Assembly: GCF_047511655.1 (NCBI RefSeq)
Contig: NC_133401.1
Location: 16,242,501-16,306,500 of the forward strand
DNA: 64,000 bases
DNA from: Castor canadensis
Lineage: Eukaryota; Chordata; Mammalia; Rodentia; Castoridae
Direction: 5' to 3'
Part shown: positions 57,001 through 64,000 of the stretch, piece after piece
How the letters are laid out: every line of letters starts with the position of its first letter
Position numbering within the stretch: the stretch's first letter is position 1
Notes under the pieces: generated by a model
Told to the model about the DNA's origin: nothing
The model's input: the letters and a program-made list of their open reading frames with translations, nothing else
Databases searched by the model: none
Made by a program: the position numbers and the translations under genes

Positions 57001-60000
57001 TGGTCTCAAACCACGATCCTCCCGATCTCTGCCTCCTGAGTAGCTAGGATTATAGGCGTGAGCCACTGGTGCCTGGCTTCTCGATCTAAGACTTGAAAGC
57101 TCTGACTTTATTCAATGTTTTTTAAGTGTCTCTACTCCCCTTAGAGGTGTGTGCTTGGGAGGTGACATGGAACACAGAAATGACCACTATGGGCTTATGT
57201 ATGTGTGTCGCCTTTGGACAGGACTCAGAAATTCCCAAAGCTGAAGAGAAACAGAAACAGTGAATGGAGAGAAGAGCCCCCGAGGCCTACTGTGACCCCT
57301 CCCTCTCTCAGAATGCACCCCAATCCCAAGTCCCAGGTACCTTAACATCTGTGACACACTCATCCTCCAAACCCAGCAGGGTGCCGGGGGACAGAAGGGG
57401 CCCCAGCTCCCCATTCTCCAGGGCAACCATGTCCACCAGCCCTAGGACTTCTCTGGGGGTGGGGAGAAGAGACAGGGAGGTCTGTGAGAGGTGGCTAAGC
57501 ATGTCCCCCTGAGTACGTCCCCACGCCCACCAAGCCCGTGACCCCGGGCCACTCCCTTCCTCTCTCTGGGCCAGCTTTGCTTATCACTTAAAGGAAGTCT
57601 TTGGAACTGCTACCTCCTGGCTCCAGCTCTCTGAGTCAGCTCCCTGATGGATGGTGTCTGGGCAAGACTTATAGGGGTCAAGTTCAGGCTTGATGATCTG
57701 ACACGCAAGGCCTCCCCCACGGTCAGCTTTGCTAGACTGAAGCTCCCTTGTGCCTCTGCTCCTAGGTCCTGCACCTCACCTGGCCCTGGGGCCTTCCCAG
57801 TCCAGCCCCCACACTCCTCCTACTTCTGTGCAAACCAGGACTGAGTAGCATCACCATAGTCACTTCACGCTTCCCACCACCCACCCTCATGCCAGACTTT
57901 TGCTCACGGCATCTACTCCATCAGAAATATCATCTTCCAAACTGGGCATGGTGGTTCATGCCTGTAATCCCAGCACTCAAGAAGCTGAGGCAGGAAGATC
58001 ACAAGTTCCCAGCCAACCATGGGCTACATAGAGACCCTGTTTCCAAAAATCAAACCAAAACCAAAACACACAGCCCCAAAACACACTCTCCTTATAAATC
58101 AGACTTAACCCATATTCCACTGCTCCAGGAAGCTTCCAGAAACCCTATTCTGCAGCCACCTCTCACAGGTGAGCGGAGACCTTGATTAGTGTGGTCCCCA
58201 GTTGGGCTCTCCATGGTCCATACTGGTAGCTGCTACCTGCCCAGCCATCCTGGCTCTACTGGAGAACCACCCACCGCATCTCTCACATGTGGTTTGGGGG
58301 TGGCCAACTCTCTTTTCCCTGGAGAGGACATGTGCCCCAGTGACAGCTGGGCACCAAATTCAACACCCCGCACAAGAAGGGTTTTGCCAGGCGCCGGTGG
58401 CTCACGCCTGCAGTCCCAGCTACTTGGGAGGCTGAGATTTGGAGGATCGAGATTCGAAGCCTGTCCAAGCAATAGTTCTTAAAACCCCCATCTCCAAAAT
58501 AACCAGAACAAACTGCACTGGAGGAGCGGCTCAAGTGGAAGAGCTCCTGCTTTGCAAGTGCAGAGCCCTGAGTTCAAATCCCACTCCCACCAAAAAATTT
58601 TTAGACTGGGAGAGTCAGTGGCTCCACAGAACTCACTAAAGTTCTGACCCTGGGGGTGAGAGCCAAACAGTGGATGAGGCTAAGGTGCAGGATTTGACTC
58701 CTTACACTATGGTTCTAGGGGTGACAGAGCTGTGTGTGAATGGCACAGTTCTAAAGCTGGAAGAGTGAGCAATGCTGAGCCTGCTGTGTAAGCATTCTAA
58801 AATTCTTTCTGGGAGTACTGGGGATTGAACTCAGGGCCTCCTGCTTGCTGGGGATGAGTCGCATCCCCAGCAAAATTCTCGAATTCTAAGGGTTACCTGT
58901 ACTAAGGTTGAGAGTCAGATTCTAGCAGGGGAGTGACCCACTGTTCTGAAATCCTAGGACTGGAAGTGTGACAGCTAAGACAGTAGTCATTTAACTCTCA
59001 TGGATGGAATGTTCTTTTTTCTTTTTTGGAGACAGGGTTCAGCTGTGTAGCCCAGGCAGATTCTGCCTCCCTAATGCTGGGATTACAGGCGTGTACCACC
59101 ACACCCGGCTATGTTCTTGTCTGGAAAGTTCCACCTCACTGAGCTATTAGGACTGTGAAGTTCAGAACTGCGCTGAGAGTTTAGAACTGGAACATTTATG
59201 GTGCCGATAGGTCTGGAAGAGTGCACAGTGCTCAGATGTGAAGACAGGTCAATGTCACTAAGATTCTAGAAATGTAGCTCCACCATGCTCGGGTTCTGGA
59301 AGGATTAAAGGTGCTCAGATTCTAGGGATGGAAGGGTGGAGTGTTGAGGCTGCAGAGGCTCTGGAAGGATCCAGGGTGCAGCAGAGGGGATGGACAGTGT
59401 TGCTCTAGGATTTTAAGCGCCACTGTGCTGAGCAGGCGCCGGTGCCTCCCGCCTGTCATCCTAGCTACTCAGGAGGCAGGGATCAGGAGGATCGCGGTTC
59501 AAAGCCAGCCCCAGCAAATAGTTCATGAGGCCCTATCTTGAAAAAACCCATCACAAAAAAGGGCTGGTGGAGTGGCTCAAGGTGTAGGCTCTGAGTTCAA
59601 GCCCTAGTACCGACAGAAAAAAAAAAGTACCCAGAAGAGCGGTGGAAGGGGTGAATTTGGGTATGATACGGCTGACACGTTGGAAGAACCTCGGCAAATG
59701 CCGCCATGTGCCCCCACCCAGCACGACAATGATAGAAAAAGTGCCACCGTGCTGAGGACTGCAAGGGCGCATGGTGTCGCCATCGGATGCCAGCTAGAGT
59801 GGACAGGCTGGCTGATCGCAGGTCCCTGTGGTCTGGGGAGGGAGGGTGGGGCTGGGGTGTCCGCGCGGTCAGGGGCTCACCTGGGGTACACCTGGTTGTG
59901 CCAGTGCAGCAGAGCGTAGCGATCGGCCAGCGCCAGCCTCCTGCGCGCCGAGGTCGCCAGCCACTCGGCGAGCGCGCCGTGGTAGCCGCGCAGGTAGACG

Positions 60001-63000
60001 CCGAAGGCGCCCAGGCCGGCGGGGTAGGCGGGCGCCAGGCGACCCCGCACCACGGCCATGTCCTCCAGCAGCCGCGCGCGCAGCGCCTCCAGCTGGCCGG
60101 CCAGGCCCCCCGCCGCCCCGGGCGCCGCCGCCTCCAGACGCTCGCGCGCCGCGCGCGCCACCGCCTCCGCCCAGCGCGCGCGCAGCCTGCGGGCCGCCCC
60201 GGGGCCGCGCCGCCCGTCAGCCGCCTCCTCCTGCACCAGCACCTGGCCCAGCTGCGCCACGGCGCCCGCGCCCGCGCCCGCGCCCAGCCCGGGCCCCGCC
60301 AGCGTCTCCCGCACCAGCGCCCACAGCTCGCGCTGCAGGGCCTCGTACAGCAGCGCCACATCCCGCGCACGGCGCCCGCCGCCCGCGCCCTCCGCCTGCG
60401 GTGGCCCCGGGGCGCCGCCCCCCGACGACGCCAGCTCCTCGGCTTCCAGCTCCAGGATGTGCTCGTCAGCTCGCGCCAGCTCGCGCCGCTGGATCAGGCT
60501 CAGGATCTCCAGCACTGCGGGGACAAAGCCAGCGCGGGATGGAGCTGGGGGCAGAGGGTGCCACATAGGGCAAGAGGACCTGGACAGAGGGAAAACGTGG
60601 GGGCGGCGAAAGGAGTCCAGGGGAGGGATGGGATGAGCTGGGAGTGGTAGTGCACGCCTATAATCCCAGCTACTCGGGAGTAGGAGGCAGGAGGATGGCG
60701 AGTTCAAGGCCACCAAGACTGGACTCAAAAATAACAACAGAGCCCGGCGCTGGTGGCTCACGCCTGTAATCCCAGCTACTCAGGAGGCAGAGATCAGGAG
60801 GATCGCGGTTCAAAGCCAGCCCCTGCAAATAGACCTTATCTCGAAAATACCTAACACAAAAAAGGGCTGGTGGAGTGGTTCAAGATGTAGGGACTACACT
60901 TTGTGTACTTGTGGAGTTCAAGCCCCAATACCAAAAAACCAAAAAAGGGCTGGGGACATGATAGAATGTAAGTGCCAGGCCCTGGGTTCAATCCCCAGCA
61001 TGGCAACAAGAGTGGAGGCAGGATTGTGGGCTGGGGATGTAGTTCAGGGTAGAGCCCTTGCCTAGTGCATATGAGGTCCCTAGAGTGGGTAAGATGAGGG
61101 AGGAAGATGGGGAAGTTGGTGGGGGGGGGGAGAGGTGGAGGAGGAAGTCCAGGAAAAGGAGGGAGGAAGGGAGGAAGAGAAGTGAGGGTGGAGGACAGGG
61201 CCAGGACACGGGCAGGGGGGGAGGGGGGGAGGACAGGGGCAAGGACAAGGGCTAGAGCAGGCAGACGGAACTGAAACCTGCCCAGGGATCTCTGCCACAA
61301 TGTTAGCAGGTGTCAGGAGAGTAGGAAGAAGGTGGACAGAAGGAGGGAGGGAGGGAGGTGAAGGGGCCGGGACAAGGGGGGGGTAGGAGTAGAAAAGCAC
61401 ACTCTGTCAGAGGGCGGGATGGGAGAGGTGGGTGGCATGAGGACACGGAGGAGGGTATGGAGGGGGACAGAGGGAGAAAGTCAAAGTCAGGTGAAGAAAG
61501 AGAGATGGAGCCCAGCAAAGGCAGCAACAGGGACAAGCTTGGAATGGGGACGATATGGGGACCAGAGCTGAGGTCTTCAGGATGGGGTGACTGTGGGGGT
61601 GAGCTCGCACTCTGATGGATCAGACTCACCACTCCAAAAGGGGAGTCCTGAAGTTGGGAGACCTCCAGTGGAGGCAGAGGGAGGGTCCCGGGTCCCAGCA
61701 GCCCAGAGTTACCCTCCACACCTCCCCTCCCTCTGCTTCCTCCCTGGCAGGGAAAATATTTCCTGGCCAGTGCTATTCCTGCCCTTCCGTTTCCAGAAGG
61801 CGGGGGCTCCAGTCACCCCCTCCTCACCTCCCTGCGGTGCCCTCCCAGTCCCCAGGGAGCTGGGGCTGAAATAGCCTCTGGCCAGGATGTGGAGGGCACC
61901 AGAGGACAAAGAGGCTGCGGGGAGGTCCTGGGCACAGGGGCAGCAGGGGCCTGGCGGGAGGAGGGGCTGGGGCTGGGGTCCAGGTCAAGATGGGGCTGGA
62001 GGGAGAGTGTCTGGGATGGGGATGAAGGTCAGGAAAGCAGCACTGGGATGGAGTCGGAATCTGCAGAAGGGAGCAGGCAAGGAGTTATTACGGATGACCT
62101 AATATGGGGTGGGACCAGAAAGTCCTAGAGGAAGACACCCGTGTGTGGTGTAGGATTGGGTGAGCATGGGGATGGGATGGGGTCATGTGTGGAATTGTGT
62201 GTCCCCCAAAAGACATGTGAGGTCCGAATCCCCAGGGTCAGAATGTGACCTTAGTAGGAGTTAGGGACTTTCTAGAGGTCATAGGTTGGATCATAGGACT
62301 TAATGTCATATGGCTGGTCTGGGGAAGGGGAGATACAGGGACAGACAGACAGACAATGTAAAGAGACACGGCAGGAGCTGGTGGAGTGGCTCCAGCGGTA
62401 GAGCACCCGCCTGACAATCGTGAGGTCCTTAGTTCAAGTCCCAGTACTGCCAAAAAGGAGGCGGGGGTACCCTACATGAGGATGAAAGGTTGGGGTGATG
62501 CATCACAGTCCTAGGAATGCCACATTCCCTGGAAGCTCAGACACCATCCAGTTTGTGGTCCTTTGTTATGGTGGCCCTAGGAATTAATCTAGATGGCCAG
62601 ATTGTGGGGGAGGATGTAGAGGATTAATTTGAAGATGGAGTCGGATGAACTTGAAGGTGGAGTTAGGGGACAGGGTGGGGTGGGGTGGGGTGTCCTGGGG
62701 GGACAGGCTGGGCTTGGGGAGAGGAAGGAATGGAACCCCCATGGGTTCTTGAACACGGGGAGGTCCCCTGGGGCTTTAATTGGCTTTGGACGTGGGGACC
62801 AGTTTGAAGCCCCCTGGGGAGAGGAGGATGGACTGGGGTGGGTGGGCAGATGGAGGATGGGTGGGGAGGGCATCACAGGTGGCAGATGGCCACAGCATCG
62901 CGTCACCCTCAAGTCTTCACCAGGACCCCTCCCCCCACTCCACTCACCTGACAGCGGTTCCTTCATCTTTGGGGGCTCCGGGACCTTGGGTGGCGGCTCG

Positions 63001-63467
63001 GGGGCGGCCTCGCCTGCAGGCACCACCCTCTCAGCCAAGGACGCGCGCCGGGGTTTGGCCCCGCGCCCCAGGCGCAGGAAGGCCAGTCTCCCAGCAGCCT
63101 CCCTGGCAGCCTCATCGTCACCGTGGGCTCGGGTCCCCTGGAGCCTGGCCAAGAGGCCGAAATCTGCCGAGCCCCTTCGAATCCCTGGTGCCAGCACCCG
63201 GCCCAGGAAAGAGCGGGGTGGCCCGTCCCCAGGACTGCCAGCCCGCCGGCCTGGGGACCAGCCCAGCCGGAAGGGGGCCAGGCCTGCCAGCTTCTCCAGG
63301 GTGGCACGGCGGCGACAAGACGTCCCATTGGGGAGCGTCCCCAGCTCTCCAGCCTCTTCCTCCAGCCCTGGAACTTCCTCGAAGGGGTTCCGAGAGGACC
63401 TCAGGGGCAGGGTTCCCGCCCGGGGCACCTTAGGGTCTGCCACCCCTAGACTCTTCAGGATGGGCAT
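45100..63467 (-). CDS. EXOC3L2: EXOC3L2, exocyst complex component 3-like 2
   Basis: Eleven coding exons: 62948-63467, 59881-60514, 57341-57452, 55935-56036, 55497-55597, 55217-55327, 52547-52682, 49040-49162, 48694-48849, 47608-47729 and 45100-45391. All have GT-AG borders and compatible phases, summing to 2409 nt: 802 residues plus stop, which I recall as the human length. The start is [19 protein letters not shown]. Residues 1-174 are basic and Pro/Gly-rich, probably disordered. From about 175 on lies the Sec6/EXOC3-type helical fold, with landmarks [57 protein letters not shown] and [17 protein letters not shown]. The end is a basic Pro/Arg tail ([12 protein letters not shown]). Family members relate to the exocyst tether subunit Sec6; EXOC3L2 has been linked to endothelial migration. 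An acceptor ending at 63484-63485 implies a non-coding first exon outside the window. Confidence 0.97.
46217..46778. repeat. SINE cluster in EXOC3L2 intron 10
   Basis: B1-like head (+) at 46217-46290; MIR-like (+) about 46325-46440 (TTGAGCCAGTCTATCCCTGG); composite (-) 46476-46664; ID-like (-) 46690-46778 (GGCAGTACTGGGGTTTGAAC). Confidence 0.75.
46833..47127 (+). repeat. Trimeric SINE: B1-like, B1-like, ID-like
   Basis: Diverged first unit (CGCTCCTGCAATTCTCGCTA), second unit from AAAAGCCTGGGAGGGGCTTG, tail GAGTGGCTCAAGTGGTAGAG. Confidence 0.75.
47140..47265 (-). repeat. MIR element
   Basis: CCCAAGAGGAAACTGAGGCT and GACAAGGTCACTCAGAAAGG, reverse of the MIR core. Confidence 0.6.
47268..47605. 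other. EXOC3L2: CpG-rich, repeat-free block in EXOC3L2 intron 10
   Basis: Directly beside exon 10 (47608-47729). Includes a (GGT)n run near 47430-47445, an AT-rich core TCTTATTAATAATGCC at 47458-47473, then CpG-rich sequence. Possibly a regulatory element; not coding in any recognised way. Confidence 0.35.
47955..48155 (+). repeat. B1-like SINE and ID-like SINE
   Basis: B1 copy 47955-48068 (GGGAGGCTGAGGCAGGAGGA); ID copy 48084-48155 (AGCGCTAGCTTCGCGTATGC, CCGTCCCCAGCC). Confidence 0.8.
48977..49030. repeat. EXOC3L2: GC minisatellite in a 190-bp EXOC3L2 intron
   Basis: Repeats of CGCGCCCCC-type units, C-rich on + and G-rich on the transcribed RNA, ending ten bases from the splice donor of exon 8 (49040). 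Confidence 0.85.
49655..50200. repeat. Composite SINE (+) and composite SINE (-)
   Basis: Forward 49655-49825 (GGCCAGGTGCAGTGGCTCAT); reverse 50025-50200 (AGTACTGGGGTTTGAACTCA to GTGAGCCGTCAGTGCCCAG). Confidence 0.85.
50920..51540 (+). repeat. B1-like SINE and composite SINE
   Basis: B1 copy 50920-51055 (GCCGAGTGTGGCAGTGCAGG); composite copy about 51330-51540 (GCAGTGGCTCACAGCTGTAA to TTCAAATCCCAGTCCCAC). Confidence 0.85.
51598..51882. repeat. ID-like SINE (+) and B1-like SINE (-)
   Basis: ID copy 51598-51680 (GGCTGGGGCTCAGTGGTAGA); reverse 7SL-type copy about 51760-51882 (TTGTCCAGGCTGGCCCTGAT). Confidence 0.8.
53094..53746. repeat. Composite SINE (-), B1-like SINE (+), ID-like SINE (-)
   Basis: 53094-53305 (ACTGGGATTTGAACTCAGGG); 53492-53625 (TGTGGTGGTGCACACCTGTA); 53675-53746 (CTCCACCACTGAGCTGCACC). 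Confidence 0.8.
53905..54462 (+). repeat. Run of B1-like dimer, composite SINE and ID-like tail
   Basis: Two B1-like units 53905-54115 without a tail; composite 54130-54360 with a small duplication (GGACTGGAGGTGT twice); ID-like tail 54378-54462. Confidence 0.75.
54798..55147 (-). repeat. Composite SINE and ID-like SINE
   Basis: 54798-55010 (ACCTGGGGTTTGAACTCAGG to GAGCCACCGGTGCCTGGC); 55055-55147 (GGTATTGAGGTTTGAACTCA). Confidence 0.85.
55698..55915 (-). repeat. Composite B1-ID SINE between EXOC3L2 exons 4 and 5
   Basis: ACTGGGATTTGAACTCAGGG to GAGCCACCAGCGCCCA; ends about 20 bases from exon 4 (55935-56036), so the donor lies beside the SINE. Confidence 0.9.
56168..56545. repeat. ID-like SINE (-) and composite SINE (+)
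   Basis: 56168-56262 (GGGGCTTGAACTCGGGGCCT); 56325-56545 (GCCAGGCCCTGATGGCTCAT, tail with AATAAATAAATAAAT). Confidence 0.85.
56858..57080 (-). repeat. Composite B1-ID SINE
   Basis: GGTGGCACTGGGATTTGAAC to GCCACTGGTGCCTGGC. Confidence 0.9.
57943..58600 (+). repeat. B1-like SINE and composite SINE
   Basis: B1 57943-58070 (TGGGCATGGTGGTTCATGCC); composite 58388-58600 (GCCAGGCGCCGGTGGCTCAC to TTCAAATCCCACTCCCACC). Confidence 0.85.
58620..59420 (+). repeat. Decayed minisatellite with about 30-bp unit
   Basis: Recurrent phrase of the form GTGCTCAGATTCTAGGGATGG or a variant (GTTCTGGAAGGAT, GTTCTAAAGCTGGAAGAGTG, GTCTGGAAGAGTGCACAGTG) appears at least eight times. It is interrupted by an ID-like (-) piece at 58800-58875 and a B1-like (-) piece at 59018-59113. 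Confidence 0.55.
59432..59628 (+). repeat. Composite B1-ID SINE
   Basis: AGGCGCCGGTGCCTCCCGCC to TTCAAGCCCTAGTACCG and an A-tail. Confidence 0.9.
59881..60514 (-). CDS. EXOC3L2: EXOC3L2 exon 2, extremely CpG-rich
   Basis: This 634-base exon encodes residues about 174-385. It is built mostly from GCN, CGN and CTG codons (Ala, Arg, Leu) and forms an intragenic CpG island. It starts [20 protein letters not shown] and includes a GAGAGAGA tract. Adjoining exons are ordinary in composition. Long open frames on all strands here are by-products of the composition. Confidence 0.9.
60640..61085 (+). repeat. B1-like, composite, and two ID-like SINEs in tandem
   Basis: 60640-60740 (GCTGGGAGTGGTAGTGCACG); 60742-60945 (CCCGGCGCTGGTGGCTCACG); 60945-61010 (GGGCTGGGGACATGATAGAA); 61030-61085 (GCTGGGGATGTAGTTCAGGG). 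Confidence 0.8.
61085..61480 (+). repeat. Long purine-rich (G/A) tract
   Basis: Almost 400 bases of G and A with few pyrimidines, including runs of 7-10 G, on the strand opposite EXOC3L2 transcription. Confidence 0.8.
62370..62457 (+). repeat. ID-like SINE tail
   Basis: AGCTGGTGGAGTGGCTCCAG to TTCAAGTCCCAGTACTGCC. Confidence 0.85.
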
Positions 63468-63483
63468 TTTGACCGGTGGACAC
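63468..63483 (-). other. EXOC3L2: EXOC3L2 5' UTR segment in the start exon
   Basis: Sixteen bases between a CCCCAG acceptor and the ATG (context GGTCAAAATGC). The intron 5' of it continues out of the window. Confidence 0.75.
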
Positions 63484-63629
63484 CTGGGGAAAGATAAGGA
63501 CCATCGATGGTGTCAGTGCCCATGGTGGTGTTGGTGACGATGACCCTGTGTGCGGAGCACTTTGGGGCATGGTCTAAGTGGGCACTTAGTAACCCTTAGT
63601 CCCCAAAGCCCTCTGGGGGATCGGGAGAA

Positions 63630-63745
63630 GGACTATTACTGTACCCATTTTACAGATGGACAAAGTGAGGGTGAGAAAGGCAAAGGCGCTGACCTAAGGG
63701 TCCACAGTAATTCAGGAACAAAGCTGGGATTTGTAATCACTGCTC
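63630..63745 (-). repeat. MIR element
   Basis: CCCATTTTACAGATGGACAA and CCACAGTAATTCAGGAACAA, reverse of the MIR core. Confidence 0.65.
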
Positions 63746-63841
63746 TCTGACCCTGGACCCTGGGTTCTTCCCCCTGAGTAGCCGCAGTCAGCACCTTTCT
63801 CTGCCTTCCTCCTGCCTCATCCTTAAGGATCAGTGCAAGAC

Positions 63842-63918
63842 AGGAGTGTGACTCAAGCGATAAGAGTATCTGCCTAGCAAGCATGAGGCTCTGAGTTCAA
63901 ACCCCGGCACTGCCCTTC
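63842..63918 (+). repeat. ID-like SINE tail
   Basis: GTGTGACTCAAGCGATAAGA to GTTCAAACCCCGGCACTGCC. Confidence 0.85.
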
Positions 63919-64000
63919 CTACTCCATGAAGTAACTGGCACAGAGAGGGGAAGGGACTTTCCCAAGGGGGCACAGCCTGCCCAGGGCAGACCCACCATCT

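Larger units (their letters stand above)
57453..59880 (-). other. EXOC3L2: EXOC3L2 intron 2
   Basis: Holds a B1-like copy (57943-58070), composite SINEs (58388-58600, 59432-59628), small ID and B1 pieces, and a diverged tandem array (about 58620-59420). Confidence 0.85.
60515..62947 (-). other. EXOC3L2: EXOC3L2 intron 1 (coding)
   Basis: About 2.4 kb with SINEs at 60640-61085 and 62370-62457, and a long purine-rich tract at about 61085-61480. No exon seen. Confidence 0.85.

Noticed and set aside
62629-63537. 302-codon + strand open frame
   Set aside because: Antisense to EXOC3L2 exon 1 and its intron; no family resemblance.
1-64000. CRISPR arrays, operons, phage or other prokaryote-like systems
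   Set aside because: The direct repeats are dispersed SINEs and microsatellites, genes are intron-split, and no bacterial gene family was seen.

Overview
The window is mammalian nuclear DNA from a rodent. Coding sequence is split by GT-AG introns, poly(A) signals follow the genes, and more than 70 SINE copies of 7SL/B1-like and tRNA/ID-like types are present, many fused into composite elements. The composite form (B1-like head, then a tRNA-like tail with a TGGCTCAAG box) suggests a castorimorph rodent such as beaver. That species call is inference from memory of repeat families. The five genes and their order match human 19q13.32: PPP1R37, NKPD1, TRAPPC6A, BLOC1S3, EXOC3L2.

Layout. 1-3104 (+) holds the last six coding exons of PPP1R37, a leucine-rich-repeat regulator of protein phosphatase 1, with its 3' UTR to about 3860. 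NKPD1 (-) lies at 7210-13974, an apparently degenerate KAP-family P-loop membrane protein with a glutamine/proline-rich N-terminal exon. TRAPPC6A (-) lies at 16585-24512 and is complete in six exons (159 aa). BLOC1S3 (+) has a single coding exon at 25524-26123 (199 aa). TRAPPC6A and BLOC1S3 are divergent and share a CpG-rich promoter containing seven same-orientation CCAAT boxes. A repeat-dense intergenic region covers 27.1-44.7 kb. EXOC3L2 (-) fills 45100-63467 in 11 coding exons whose frames join to exactly 802 codons plus stop; its upstream promoter lies beyond the window.

The genes are not an operon. They share a broad link to membrane trafficking: TRAPPC6A in the TRAPP tether, BLOC1S3 in lysosome-related organelle biogenesis, EXOC3L2 as an exocyst-subunit paralogue. 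PPP1R37 and NKPD1 fall outside that theme.

I found no prokaryote-like system, CRISPR array or new multi-gene system. The points most worth checking are the CCAAT array, an 85-bp near-perfect inverted repeat in TRAPPC6A intron 1, loss of the Walker motifs in NKPD1, a promoter-like GC block at 29.0-29.3 kb with no assigned gene, and a decayed minisatellite in an EXOC3L2 intron. Exon boundaries were set by hand from splice motifs and reading-frame continuity; repeat boundaries are approximate, about 10-20 bases either way.
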